Shown piece after piece: positions 44,318-53,722 of a DNA stretch of 64,000 bases. Made by a program: the position numbers and the translations under genes. This stretch comes from Chloroflexus sp. MS-G (GTDB lineage: Bacteria; Chloroflexota; Chloroflexia; Chloroflexales; Chloroflexaceae). The notes under the pieces were generated by a model. The model was not told the origin of the DNA. It worked only from the letters and a program-made list of their open reading frames with translations, and made no database searches. Positions within the stretch are counted from its first letter, which is position 1, and each line of letters starts with the position of its first letter. The DNA lies in the NCBI RefSeq assembly GCF_000735195.1, contig NZ_JPIM01000004.1, forward strand, positions 1 to 64,000, written 5' to 3'.

Positions 44318-45835
44318 GTGCGTGCGTTGATGAGCGTTTACGACAAGACAGGGATCGTTGAGTTCGCACAGGCATTACACAACCTCGGTGTTGAGATTAT
44401 CTCCACTGGTCAAACACAGCGAGTGTTACGAGAGGCCGGTATTCCGGCCCTGGCAGTGAGTGAGATAACCGGGTTTCCTGAAATTCTCGATGGCCGAGTC
44501 AAAACGTTGCATCCAGCCATTCATGCTGGCTTGCTGGCCCGCCGCGATCTCCCAACCCACATGGCCGAACTGGCCGCCCATCAGCTCAAACCGATTGATC
44601 TGGTTGTCGTCAATCTTTACCCGTTTGCGGCAACGATTGCCCGCTCTGATGTTTCTTTGCTTGAAGCTCAAGAGCAGATTGACATCGGTGGAGTCGCGCT
44701 GTTGCGTGCAGCGGCGAAGAATTTTTCAGATGTGATCGTCCTCGTTGATCCCGCCGATTATCCGGTTGTGCTTGATGGTTTGCGTACCGGTGATGTGCCA
44801 CTTGCCGAGCGACGACGACTGGCTGCCAGGGCTTTTGCCCATACGGCTGAATATGATGCTACAATTGCAGCCTATCTCTGTACGGAACCCCTTCCTGAAA
44901 TTTTGCCGCTCGCGTGGCGTAAGTATCAATCGCTGCGTTACGGCGAAAATCCGCATCAGGCAGCCGCACTGTATGGTGATTTCGGAACGTTTTTCCGCCA
45001 GTTGCACGGCAAAGAACTGAGTTATAACAATATTCTCGACACCGCAGCCGCGCAAGAGTTGATCGAGGAGTTTCCCCCTCATGAGGGTGCGGCAGTTGCT
45101 ATCATCAAACATACCAATCCGTGTGGTGTTGCCGTCGCCCCTGATCTCCGCAGTGCCTGGGAAGCAGCATTTGCCACCGACCGAGATGCCCCCTTCGGGG
45201 GCATTATTGCGGTCAATCGCACGGTTGATCTCGCTTTTGCCGAAGCGGTCAACGAGATTTTCTCGGAAATTATTATTGCCCCTGCTTTTGATCCTGATGC
45301 CTTAACATTATTGCAGCGCAAGAAGAATCGTCGTCTTTTACAGAGTCTGCGACCGGTTGCCGGGGCTGCCCGCTGGCAAATCCGCAGCGTTCCCGGTGGG
45401 GTGCTGGTGCAAGAACCGGATAGTGCTCCGCTGGCAGCCGAGGAGTGGCGGGTGGTAACCAAACGGGCACCAACCGATGCCGAAGTTGCTGCGTTACGTT
45501 TTGCCTGGCGTGTTGTGAAGCACGTGAAGTCAAATGCGATTGTCTACGCAGCTACCGACCGTACTCTGGGTATCGGTGCGGGTCAGATGAGTCGGGTTGA
45601 TAGCTCGCGCCTGGCAGTATGGAAAGCGCAGCAGGCCGGCCTTGATCTGCGCGGGAGTGTGGTGGCCAGTGATGCGCTCTTTCCCTTCGCCGATGGAGTT
45701 GAAGCGGCGATTGCTGCCGGTGCTACGGCGATTATTCAACCCGGTGGTTCGGTGCGTGATGAAGAGGTAATTGCTGCGGCTGATGCTGCCGGTGCAGCAA
45801 TGGTCTTTACCGGCCGCCGCCATTTCCGCCATTAA
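44318..45835 (+). CDS. purH: bifunctional AICAR transformylase / IMP cyclohydrolase
   Basis: A 505-residue enzyme for the last two steps of IMP synthesis: formylation of AICAR by 10-formyl-THF and closure to IMP. The N-terminal IMPCH domain begins (V/M)[16 protein letters not shown] and carries [19 protein letters not shown] (in part). The C-terminal transformylase domain has [15 protein letters not shown] and KHTNPCGVA, the Lys-His catalytic segment, and ends in RHFRH, the family terminus. The start is GTG 44318 with GAGGAG 7 bases upstream. hisIE is 56 bases downstream. Confidence 0.96.
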   Translation: MRALMSVYDKTGIVEFAQALHNLGVEIISTGQTQRVLREAGIPALAVSEITGFPEILDGRVKTLHPAIHAGLLARRDLPTHMAELAAHQLKPIDLVVVNLYPFAATIARSDVSLLEAQEQIDIGGVALLRAAAKNFSDVIVLVDPADYPVVLDGLRTGDVPLAERRRLAARAFAHTAEYDATIAAYLCTEPLPEILPLAWRKYQSLRYGENPHQAAALYGDFGTFFRQLHGKELSYNNILDTAAAQELIEEFPPHEGAAVAIIKHTNPCGVAVAPDLRSAWEAAFATDRDAPFGGIIAVNRTVDLAFAEAVNEIFSEIIIAPAFDPDALTLLQRKKNRRLLQSLRPVAGAARWQIRSVPGGVLVQEPDSAPLAAEEWRVVTKRAPTDAEVAALRFAWRVVKHVKSNAIVYAATDRTLGIGAGQMSRVDSSRLAVWKAQQAGLDLRGSVVASDALFPFADGVEAAIAAGATAIIQPGGSVRDEEVIAAADAAGAAMVFTGRRHFRH

Positions 45836-45891
45836 CGAGGAGCGGTGACCACCGCTGCCTTATCAAACAGACACGGAGACAGAGTAAGCCC

Positions 45892-46509
45892 ATGGTTGAT
45901 ATTGCTGAACCTTCGTTACTACCTGTTATCGTACAGCATGCTCGCAGTGGTGAAGTGTTGATGCTGGGATACATGAATGAAGAGGCACTGACTGCGACTC
46001 GCACAAGTGGCTTTGTGACGTTCTATAGTCGTTCACGTCAGCGGCTATGGCAGAAGGGTGAAACTAGCGGCCACACGTTGCGCGTTGTCGAAATCCTGCA
46101 AGATTGTGATGGCGATGCTCTTCTTATCCTGGCGGAACCGGCTGGGCCAACATGTCATACGGGCCGGCCAAGTTGTTTCTTCCGTGATCTGAGCGAGAGC
46201 GAAGTGAATGGCCCGCTGCCAGCCGTGGCAATTCTGGCCCGCCTGGCTGACCGCATTCACGACCGTCGCGATACCGATCCTGCTACCTCGTACACTGCCA
46301 GACTGCTCCACGGCGGTATTGACCGTATAGGTAAGAAGATCGGTGAGGAAGCAGCCGAGTTGATCATCGCCGCGAAAAATGGAAATCCGGCAGAGATAGC
46401 CTACGAATTGGCCGACCTGATTTACCATAGCCTGGTCCTACTTGAACAACAGGGGTTAACCACCGAAGCGGTTTGGGCCGAGCTGACCCGTCGTTATCAG
46501 GCCTCGTAA
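45892..46509 (+). CDS. hisI: bifunctional phosphoribosyl-AMP cyclohydrolase / PR-ATP pyrophosphatase
   Basis: A 205-residue HisIE fusion catalysing steps 2 and 3 of histidine synthesis. HisI (about 1-112) has MLGYMNEEAL, LWQKGETSGH and DGDALLILAEPAGPTCHTG (in part), with the zinc cysteines. HisE (about 115-205) has GIDRIGKKIGEEAAELIIAAKN (in part), the NTP-PPase acidic helix. HisI AIRCH and pyrophosphatase are fused as in many bacteria. Gene symbol hisI, often written hisIE. No other his gene is adjacent. Confidence 0.95.
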   Translation: MVDIAEPSLLPVIVQHARSGEVLMLGYMNEEALTATRTSGFVTFYSRSRQRLWQKGETSGHTLRVVEILQDCDGDALLILAEPAGPTCHTGRPSCFFRDLSESEVNGPLPAVAILARLADRIHDRRDTDPATSYTARLLHGGIDRIGKKIGEEAAELIIAAKNGNPAEIAYELADLIYHSLVLLEQQGLTTEAVWAELTRRYQAS

Positions 46510-46534
46510 TCGCAGATGATTGCGGGATAACTGT

Positions 46535-48532
46535 ATGCATCATTGGGCTGGTCGAGTGTTGGTTGTAGATGATGATCCGCTCTTGCGTGATCTATGCCGA
46601 CAGACCCTGGCACGTGCCGGGTTTGTTGTGGTGACTGCCGCCAATGCAACGATAGCTCTTGAGGCCCTCGAACAGACCATCTTTGATCTGGTCATCGTCG
46701 ATCTGGCAATGCCGGGCGTCGATGGTATCCAACTCCTTGAATTGATCCGGTTACGCGATATTAGCGTCCCTATCTTAATAGTCAGTGGTATCGCTTCGGT
46801 TGAGCAAATTGTCCAGGCCATGCGTCTTGGGGCGCGCGGTTTGTTGATCAAACCGTTCCACGCCCAAGAACTGACCAGTATTGCGCACGAATTGGTCAGT
46901 AAACGGCAGGAAGTTCGTACCCGTGACCGATTGGCAACCCTCCGGCCGCTGTTGCAGATCAGTCAGCACTTGTTAACCGAGCTTGATCAGTCGCGTCTCT
47001 ACGCCTTAATCATTGAAACGGTGCGGAGCGAAGTTCGTGCCGAACGGGCGTCGCTTCTGTTGCTGGAACCTGATGAGCAGTCGCTACGGATCGTAGCATG
47101 TACCGGCTTACCTGATACCGTTGGTATCGGTGCGCTAATCCCGGTTGCCAGCAGTATATCGGGTTGGGTTGTGCGTCATCGTCAGTCTTTGTTGATTGAT
47201 CAACGATTGACTTCATCACCATGGTTTGCCGAACTACGCCATTACCTGTTGGCCCCTGAATTGACCACTGCTTTATCGGTACCGATTATGGCTGGTGAGC
47301 GCGTCTTAGGGGTCCTCAATGCAGCCAAGGCGGCACCGGATACTGCTTTCACGATTGCCGATCAAGAATTGCTACAACTGTTGGCGCGGCAGGCAGCGGT
47401 TGCGATCGAGAATGCTCGCCTCTACGCTGAGGTCTCGCGCTCGGAGGCACGCTATCGCGCTTTACTACGCCACGCGAACGATGCGGTGCTCTTGCTTGAT
47501 GTCACCGGTACTCATGTCCTTGATGCCAATCTGGCTCTGGCTCGTTTGTCAGGTTATCCGCACGAAACCCTCTTACAGCTTCACCCGCACCGATTACTCC
47601 CTACCCTGCCTGGCCTGTTAGCAACTGCGGTCAATGGTCGAAGTGAACAGCACGAGATTGAGACAACGCTTTGTACTGCTGATGGTCACGAGACTGCGGT
47701 AGCCGTAAGTGTGAGCGTCGTACCTGAAGGCGAACAACACCTCTTTTTGGTTATTGCCCGCGACATCAGCGAACGACAACGGCTAGCGCGCGAGCTTGCC
47801 CAAGTGGAAAAACTGGCGGCTATTGGTCGTCTTTCGGCGGCGATGGCCCACGAAATTAATAATCCTCTTCAGGCGTTTTCCAGTACGATACGCCTGTTGC
47901 AAAACCCCGATTTACCACCCGAGCGACGAGAACTCTACCTCACAAAAGCTGCGGCTGAACTCGACGGATTGATTCATCGCGTGCAACGAATTCTCGACAT
48001 CTCGCGTCCAAACCTAGACGGGCGGCGTCCGGTTGATCTTAATCAGGTGATCAATGATGTAATTATCGCCTATCGACCGCAGATGAATGCTCGTGGGATT
48101 CGGTATATCGGTGAACTGACCTCAACCTTACCATGGGTCACCGCAGTGATCGGCCATCTCAAGCAGGTCTGTCAGACGCTAGTTCAGAACGCGATTGAGG
48201 CGATGCCGAACGGAGGGACGCTCCATATTCGCACCTATCCTCGACCCCCTGATGGCGAACCAGATCGGGCATTGTTCTGGCGGGCTGGTGGCGGATCGCG
48301 GCAGTTATCTGATCAGGCGGTTGTGCTGGAGATCAGTGACACTGGGGTAGGTATTGCTGAAGCGGAATTACCCAAGATTTTTGAACCGTTCTATTCGACG
48401 CGGTTCGACAGTCTCGGTTTAGGGCTGCCGCTCTGCTACAGCATTATAGATTTTCACGGCGGTGAGTTGCTGGTACGGTCGCAACCCGATCAGGGAACAA
48501 CGTTCCGTGTGATCCTTCCAGTTGCCCGCTGA
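46535..48532 (+). CDS. hybrid REC-GAF-PAS histidine kinase
   Basis: A 665-residue protein with an N-terminal receiver: VLVVDDDPLLRDL, phosphoacceptor Asp in LVIVDLAMPG and Lys in LIKPFHAQEL. Then a GAF domain (about 150-310), a PAS domain (about 315-430), HisKA with His in AAMAHEINNPLQAFSS, and HATPase_c ending GLGLPLCYSIIDFHGG. This arrangement, receiver first, is typical of kinases whose activity is set by another kinase. ATG 46535 is used (TTG 46520 possible). It converges with rimM with only 7 bases between the stops. Confidence 0.9.
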   Translation: MHHWAGRVLVVDDDPLLRDLCRQTLARAGFVVVTAANATIALEALEQTIFDLVIVDLAMPGVDGIQLLELIRLRDISVPILIVSGIASVEQIVQAMRLGARGLLIKPFHAQELTSIAHELVSKRQEVRTRDRLATLRPLLQISQHLLTELDQSRLYALIIETVRSEVRAERASLLLLEPDEQSLRIVACTGLPDTVGIGALIPVASSISGWVVRHRQSLLIDQRLTSSPWFAELRHYLLAPELTTALSVPIMAGERVLGVLNAAKAAPDTAFTIADQELLQLLARQAAVAIENARLYAEVSRSEARYRALLRHANDAVLLLDVTGTHVLDANLALARLSGYPHETLLQLHPHRLLPTLPGLLATAVNGRSEQHEIETTLCTADGHETAVAVSVSVVPEGEQHLFLVIARDISERQRLARELAQVEKLAAIGRLSAAMAHEINNPLQAFSSTIRLLQNPDLPPERRELYLTKAAAELDGLIHRVQRILDISRPNLDGRRPVDLNQVINDVIIAYRPQMNARGIRYIGELTSTLPWVTAVIGHLKQVCQTLVQNAIEAMPNGGTLHIRTYPRPPDGEPDRALFWRAGGGSRQLSDQAVVLEISDTGVGIAEAELPKIFEPFYSTRFDSLGLGLPLCYSIIDFHGGELLVRSQPDQGTTFRVILPVAR

Positions 48533-48539
48533 ACGATTG

Positions 48540-49049
48540 CTAATCTAACAGACCAGCAATTGGGCGAATCACCAATCGCCGTTCAAGCAGATCGATGGCT
48601 ATAATAAAATCGCGCACCATTGGGACAAGTGCGTCGGCACGTCCGCGTCGCTTAATCACCGCAATCTCGCCAGCACCTGTTTCGAGAATATCGCACACCT
48701 CACCAATACCCTCTCCGCTCTCGGTAATAGCCTGCATGCCGATCACATCGTGATAGAAAAACTCATCGTCAGCAAGCGGAGCAGCATCGCTGGCAGCGAT
48801 ATAAACCTCGGCGCCGCGAAGTTCGGCAGCAGCATCGCGATCGGTAATACTTTGTAGTTGGATAATGATCAGGCCCGGTTTGTGCATGAAGAGGCGTGTA
48901 ACCTGATGTGGAATCCGTTTCGGACCGATGAAAACGGTGCGCAGGTGGCGGATCAGATGCTCGGGATGGCTCGAAATAGAATGGAGCTTGATCTGACCAC
49001 GCACACCGAACGGAGCACCCAGAGCACCGATATACAAGAGATCATCCAT
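48540..49049 (-). CDS. rimM: ribosome maturation factor RimM
   Basis: A 169-residue 30S assembly factor. The N-terminal RimM domain opens LLYIGALGAPFGVRGQIKLH, and the PRC-barrel domain is marked by EFFYHDVIGMQAI and ends LVPMVRDFIIAID. It is the last of ffh-rpsP-khpA-rimM, an order common in bacteria, although trmD and rplS do not follow here. ATG 49049 chosen over an in-frame start at 49064. Confidence 0.92.
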   Translation of the reverse strand: MDDLLYIGALGAPFGVRGQIKLHSISSHPEHLIRHLRTVFIGPKRIPHQVTRLFMHKPGLIIIQLQSITDRDAAAELRGAEVYIAASDAAPLADDEFFYHDVIGMQAITESGEGIGEVCDILETGAGEIAVIKRRGRADALVPMVRDFIIAIDLLERRLVIRPIAGLLD

Positions 49050-49111
49050 AGTAGCCAACAGCAAAGTAAGCGGTCAGTCAGAATGACCGACCGCTACCAC
49101 CCTCTTTACAC

Positions 49112-49339
49112 CTATTCGATGTCAACATGGACCCGCTTCTTTTGGCGGGCGGCGGCTACACCCATCAGATCACGGATCGCCTTGGCGACCCGGCCATTGC
49201 GCCCAATCACCTTACCGGTTTCGGAAGGTGCAACGGAAAGATGGTACGTAACAGTAAAACGCCCACTTCGCTCTTTGATGCGCACAGCTTCAGGCGTATC
49301 AACCAGATTGCGGGCGATGTATTCAAGGAGCGCTTTCAT
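49112..49339 (-). CDS. khpA: KH-domain RNA-binding protein
   Basis: A 75-residue single KH-type protein. The RNA-binding loop is GKVIGRNGRVAKAI (GxxG as GRNG). KhpA acts with KhpB in RNA binding and cell envelope control in Firmicutes; the role here is inferred from homology. It lies between rpsP and rimM, the usual position. AGGGGCC precedes the ATG. Confidence 0.93.
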   Translation of the reverse strand: MKALLEYIARNLVDTPEAVRIKERSGRFTVTYHLSVAPSETGKVIGRNGRVAKAIRDLMGVAAARQKKRVHVDIE

Positions 49340-49362
49340 AGAGGCCCCTCCGGTAATAGTGA

Positions 49363-49632
49363 TTACGCCTCGGCTACGACCTTACCCTGCTCGTCGAGAA
49401 TGTTTACCTGCTTTAGCAGCCTGACGACAACCTCAGTTGGTTGGGCGCCAACGCTGAGCCAGTAACGAGCACGGTCGGGCTTGATTTCCAGCACTTTGGG
49501 CTGGCGGGTTGGAAGATAGTAGCCGATGGTCTCGATAAATTTACCATCACGCGGTGAGCGCGAATCGGCAACCACAATACGATAGCTTGGCTGCTTAGTC
49601 TTGCCGGTGCGGCGCAGACGAATTTTAACCAT
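49363..49632 (-). CDS. rpsP: 30S ribosomal protein S16
   Basis: An 89-residue small-subunit protein. The N terminus [25 protein letters not shown] (in part) is the universal S16 signature, with GYYLPTRQP in the middle. It is needed for 30S assembly. It follows ffh by 85 bases in which a possible separate promoter (TATACT at 49683-49688) is seen, and precedes khpA by 23 bases. Confidence 0.97.
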   Translation of the reverse strand: MVKIRLRRTGKTKQPSYRIVVADSRSPRDGKFIETIGYYLPTRQPKVLEIKPDRARYWLSVGAQPTEVVVRLLKQVNILDEQGKVVAEA

Positions 49633-49717
49633 AGGTCGTTTTGTTCCTCATACTCAGACCAATAATAACACACTAGCCCTAGAGTATAACACAGATTTGC
49701 GTTTTTGTTGCAACAGA

Positions 49718-51070
49718 TCAGCGTAATCGCCGTAGCAGTTCATTTGGATCGATCCCGCCTCGGCCTTTACCACCTTTACCGGCAAGTTGCTTCATCATCC
49801 GCTGCATCTGCTGAAACTGTTTCACCAACTGACTCACCTCTTGCACCGAGGTGCCACTGCCGCGGGCAATCCGCTCGCGGCGACTACCCTTAATGATTTC
49901 CGGTCGCCGACGTTCTTCAGGCGTCATCGAATAGATAATCGCTTCAACCCGCTTGATGTGTCGTTCATCGAGTAGCTCCTCATTACGGGCCAGTTGATTC
50001 AGGCCGGGAATCATCGCAATAATCTGCTGTAGTGGGCCGAGCTTGCGCATTTGATGGAGCGAGGTCAGGAAATCTTCAAAATCGAATTCACCCTTGCTCA
50101 AGCGCTTCTGCATCTTCTTTGCCTGTTCGGCATCGTAGAGCTGTTCAGCACGCTCAATAAGGGAGAGCACGTCACCCATGCCCAGAATACGTGAAGCCAG
50201 CCGGTCAGGGTGAAAGACTTCGAGCGTGTTACCATCGACCTTCTCACCAGTAGAGAGGAACTTGATCGGTACGCCGGTAACGGCCCGTACCGACAAGGCC
50301 GCACCACCCCGTGCGTCGCCGTCCATCTTCGTCATCACTACGCCGGTCAGCTTCACCCGCTGATTGAAGGTTTCGGCCACGCGCACCGCCTCTTGACCGG
50401 TCATTGCGTCAACGACCAGCAAGCGTTCAATCGGATGCACACGGCTCTCAATCTGTTCCAGCTCTTGCATGAGCGGTTCGTCGATCTGGAGCCGACCAGC
50501 AGTGTCGATGATTACCACATTAAATAGCTCTTTGCGGGCATGTTCGACCGCGTGTTCGGCAATATCTGGAGGACTGGCCTGCGTTCCTTCGCTGTAGACC
50601 GGAATATTCAGTTGCCGACCCAATGCCTGCAACTGGGTAATTGCTGCCGGGCGATATACGTCAGCCGCAACCAGTAATACCCGCTTCCCCTTCTTACGTA
50701 GATGGAGCGCTAATTTGGCGGCCAGCGTTGTTTTACCGGTGCCTTGCAAACCGACCAGCATGATCACGGTTGGGCCGGGACGGGCCTCTTGTAATGGCAC
50801 GTGCTCGGTTCCCAATAGATTAATCAGTTCTTGATGAACAATCTTAATAACCTGCTGGTGGGGGGTGAGGCTCTTGGTGACCTCTTCACCAATCGCCTTT
50901 TCGGTGACTTTTGTCACAAAATCTTTAACGACGCGCAAATTGACGTCAGCTTCTAACAGCGCAAGGCGTACCTGCTTCATCGCCTCGCGCACATCATCTT
51001 CGGTCAAAATTCCTTTACTACCGAGTTTTTGAAAAACGGCCTGTAGTCGGTCGGAGAGACTCTCAAACAT
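49718..51070 (-). CDS. ffh: signal recognition particle GTPase Ffh
   Basis: A 450-residue protein that binds signal sequences and 4.5S RNA and targets ribosomes to FtsY. The N domain is helical. The G domain has GLQGTGKTTLAAKLA (P loop), DTAGRLQID (G3), TKMDGDARGG (G4) and GTGEK-type closing. The M domain is Met-rich (MQRMMKQLAGKGGKGRGG, in part), with the RNA-binding stretch GSRRERIARGSGTSVQEV. A consensus promoter lies upstream (51121-51149). It opens the ffh-rpsP-khpA-rimM operon. Confidence 0.96.
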   Translation of the reverse strand: MFESLSDRLQAVFQKLGSKGILTEDDVREAMKQVRLALLEADVNLRVVKDFVTKVTEKAIGEEVTKSLTPHQQVIKIVHQELINLLGTEHVPLQEARPGPTVIMLVGLQGTGKTTLAAKLALHLRKKGKRVLLVAADVYRPAAITQLQALGRQLNIPVYSEGTQASPPDIAEHAVEHARKELFNVVIIDTAGRLQIDEPLMQELEQIESRVHPIERLLVVDAMTGQEAVRVAETFNQRVKLTGVVMTKMDGDARGGAALSVRAVTGVPIKFLSTGEKVDGNTLEVFHPDRLASRILGMGDVLSLIERAEQLYDAEQAKKMQKRLSKGEFDFEDFLTSLHQMRKLGPLQQIIAMIPGLNQLARNEELLDERHIKRVEAIIYSMTPEERRRPEIIKGSRRERIARGSGTSVQEVSQLVKQFQQMQRMMKQLAGKGGKGRGGIDPNELLRRLR

Positions 51071-51120
51071 AGGTCAAACTCATTTCTACGAGTGTATTAC
51101 CCAATGCTATTGCTGGTTCC

Positions 51121-51149
51121 ATTGTACGAGTGAAGCAGGCACACGTCAA
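51121..51149 (-). promoter_or_regulatory. promoter of ffh
   Basis: On the minus strand TTGACG (51144-51149) and TACAAT (51121-51126) with 17 bases between. About 50 bases upstream of ffh. Confidence 0.7.
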
Positions 51150-51294
51150 TGCACGTACTCGGCAGAAATGAGCAGCGGGTGCGTGATGTTCGTTGGTGTC
51201 ACTTTGGCTGCGTTCTTTTCGCTCTACCCAGGATGGATGTGACGATGGTGTACGTATGTAGCGCAATTGCAAAGTAATGATGTTTTCTAAACCA

Positions 51295-51323
51295 TTGAAG
51301 TCTCTGTGTTTTCTCGGTATAAT
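51295..51323 (+). promoter_or_regulatory. promoter of the PAS-STAS gene
   Basis: TTGAAG (51295-51300), 17 bases, TATAAT (51318-51323). It gives a leader of about 80 bases before ATG 51409. The rest of 51071-51294, between divergent ffh and this gene, holds no gene. Confidence 0.65.
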
Positions 51324-51408
51324 GAGCGGTACCACATGCAGCCACGTCGCTTCCATTGCCAGGCCCGCAAATCAATCATTCCCAACGAAGTTGTTCTGAG
51401 GTAACACT

Positions 51409-53391
51409 ATGCAGGATTCTCAGGTAGCGATATTGCAGGCAGAATGTGAACGTTTGCAGTCACAGGTAGCCGAATTAACACGCTTTCAACAGATTGTTGA
51501 AGATACCGATCAACTGGTCACCGAGGTTGACAGCAATGGTATCTTTACCTATGTCAACCCGGCAGCGGAACGATTCTTTGGCTATCCTCCTCAAGACTGT
51601 ATCGGTCGCTCTTCGCTAGAGTTTTTGCATCCAGACGATCGCGAGCGAGCACAACGGGCGCTGGGCGAATGGGTACAACGGGGTGAGCGGACGGTCACGG
51701 TTGAGAATCGGGTGGTACACCGTTCGGGTGCTATCTTTCCTATACTTTGGACAATCGCGATTCGTTATGATAATCAACGCCAGTTTGCCGGTGCGACATC
51801 GATTGCGCATGACATCAGTCACATCCAACGCCTGCGCCACGAATTAGCCGAAAGTCGATCAATGTTACGCCTGATCATTGATAGTTTGCCACAGGCAGTA
51901 TTCTGGAAAGATCGTGACGGGCGTTTTCTTGGTTGTAATCAGCAACTGCTTCGTGATGCCGGTCTCAGCTCTGAAGCAGAGATCGTTGGCAAAACCGACT
52001 TTGAAATGCCGTGGCGCGATCAGGCCGATGCGTATCGGGCCGATGATCAAGAGGTTATGTGCAATGGCCCCAAACTTAATATTGAGGAGCCGCTGACGCG
52101 CAGTGATGGCACAACGATCTGGTTGCGCACCAGCAAACTGCCGTTGCAGCGCGATGGTGAGGTAATCGGTGTTCTTGGCATGTATGAAGATGTTACCGAT
52201 ATTAAGCTGCAAGCCGAAGAGCTGCGCACCTTCAAATTGCTCGTGGAAAACGCCCCTGACGGGATTGCGATAGCTGATCCCCATCTGGTTATAACCTATA
52301 ACAATCCGGCTTTGGCGAAGATGCTCCAGTATCCTTCACTGGTAGGCAAGGCAGTTGCCGAAATTGTCTACCCGGCTGATCTTCCGATACTCGAACAGAT
52401 AGCACAACAGGTGATGCAGGGCCTGACGCCACGGGAAACGGTTCGTTATGTGCGCAGTGATGGTGCCCTGATTACGATTCAGGCCTCAGCACTGGCGTTA
52501 CGCGATGAGCATGGCAATCTGACCGGCTACGCTTCGATTAATCGTGACATCACCGAGCAGTTGCAAGCTGAAGAGAATCTCCGCTTGAGCGAACGGCGTA
52601 AGCGCGCATTGCTCGACGCAATTCCCGACTTAATGTTTTTGCTCAGGCCAGACGGCGTATTTCTCGACTACAAAGCCGACTATAGCGGTGAGTTGCTTAT
52701 GCCGCCAGAAGCATTTTTAGGCAAGCGAGTTGACGAAGTGCTGCCGCCACCACTAGCCGCGCAGGTGCTACACCATATGGATCAGCTCAAGCGCACCAAT
52801 GAAATGCAACAATTCGATTACCAGCTTATCATTGGCGATCAGACACTAGAGTATGAAGCGCGCATGGTATTCAGTGATCGCGACATTCTGATTCTGTCGC
52901 GCAATGTGACCGAACAGCGCCGCATTGAACGTGAGCGCACCGAGATGCAAGAACAGATCATTGCAGCCCAGCAGGCAACATTGCGCGAACTCAGTACACC
53001 ACTGATGCCGATTGCCGATGGTGTGATAGCAATGCCGCTGATCGGGGCGATTGATACGATGCGCGCCCAGCAAATCATGGAGACGCTCCTGAATGGGGTA
53101 GCCGAATATCGTGCGCAGGTCGCCATTATTGATATTACCGGCGTGAAAGTGGTTGATACCCAGGTGGCCGGTGCACTGGTACGGGCTGCACAGGCGGCAC
53201 GTATGCTCGGTGCTCAAGTTGTGCTGACCGGAATTAGCCCAGAGATTGCCCAGACCCTGGTGCATATTGGTGCTGAGTTGCGTGATATGACGACGCGCGC
53301 AACATTGCAAGAGGGCATCGATTACGCTTTGAAACGTCGGGGTACTGCTCCTCATGTGGTGGGAAATAATCGACAAAGCAGGCCGCGATGA
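51409..53391 (+). CDS. multi-PAS sensor with C-terminal STAS (RsbR-like)
   Basis: A 660-residue sensor. A short coiled coil is followed by PAS domains near 30-145, 150-270, 275-395 and 400-510. A C-terminal STAS domain (about 530-645) has VVDTQVAGALVRAAQAARMLGAQVVLTGISPEIAQTL, shown in part. Thr584 (VDTQV) and Thr607 (LTGI) match the two phospho-Thr sites of RsbR stressosome proteins. A stressosome or SpoIIAA-type partner-switch output is therefore likely. No kinase/phosphatase RsbT/RsbX gene is adjacent, but a PP2C-like gene follows 331 bases on. AGGTAACACT precedes the ATG. Confidence 0.88.
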   Translation: MQDSQVAILQAECERLQSQVAELTRFQQIVEDTDQLVTEVDSNGIFTYVNPAAERFFGYPPQDCIGRSSLEFLHPDDRERAQRALGEWVQRGERTVTVENRVVHRSGAIFPILWTIAIRYDNQRQFAGATSIAHDISHIQRLRHELAESRSMLRLIIDSLPQAVFWKDRDGRFLGCNQQLLRDAGLSSEAEIVGKTDFEMPWRDQADAYRADDQEVMCNGPKLNIEEPLTRSDGTTIWLRTSKLPLQRDGEVIGVLGMYEDVTDIKLQAEELRTFKLLVENAPDGIAIADPHLVITYNNPALAKMLQYPSLVGKAVAEIVYPADLPILEQIAQQVMQGLTPRETVRYVRSDGALITIQASALALRDEHGNLTGYASINRDITEQLQAEENLRLSERRKRALLDAIPDLMFLLRPDGVFLDYKADYSGELLMPPEAFLGKRVDEVLPPPLAAQVLHHMDQLKRTNEMQQFDYQLIIGDQTLEYEARMVFSDRDILILSRNVTEQRRIERERTEMQEQIIAAQQATLRELSTPLMPIADGVIAMPLIGAIDTMRAQQIMETLLNGVAEYRAQVAIIDITGVKVVDTQVAGALVRAAQAARMLGAQVVLTGISPEIAQTLVHIGAELRDMTTRATLQEGIDYALKRRGTAPHVVGNNRQSRPR

Positions 53392-53704
53392 GGTGGATGG
53401 CGAAGCCGGTATGCCGATGAGCGAGCGACGATGCACAACACACAGAGCCGGGGTGTAACCTCTTACCCGTTGTCGGTAACGGTTTTCTACAGTGTGAGAG
53501 TCTATCCAGACATTCGTCGTCACGTCATAACGCATCAACCCAGGCGATGGCTGGAACACGATGGATGTACAGCCTGATCTCGATGGTGTTGCATAGCGAA
53601 GCCAGACGATGCTTTGCCTCCACGAGTGACCCCTGACGAGCGAGCGCAGCGACGCTGCGCCCCGACCGATCTGACGTTGCCGGTGCTACCACAATGGCTT
53701 CATC
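53392..53704. other. non-coding gap before the PP2C-propeller gene
   Basis: About 310 bases with no credible gene. Minus-strand frames here (up to 237 codons) run antisense into the PAS-STAS gene and show no domain. A GC-rich GCAGCGACGCTGC palindrome lies near 53645-53657. Confidence 0.55.
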
Positions 53705-53713
53705 TGGTATAAT
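53705..53713 (+). promoter_or_regulatory. extended -10 next to the PP2C-propeller start codon
   Basis: TGGTATAAT (TGn plus TATAAT) ends 9 bases before ATG 53723, so transcription would start only about 2-3 bases before the ATG or at it: a probable leaderless message. No Shine-Dalgarno fits between them. Confidence 0.6.
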
Positions 53714-53722
53714 CATTGTGGT

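Noticed and set aside
49683-49713. Possible separate promoter of rpsP (TTGCAA, 19 bases, TATACT)
   Set aside because: Spacing is off and the -35 is weak; noted under rpsP but not called on its own.
52846-53559. 237-codon minus-strand frame across the PAS-STAS end
   Set aside because: Mostly antisense to the STAS domain; no domain or ribosome site.
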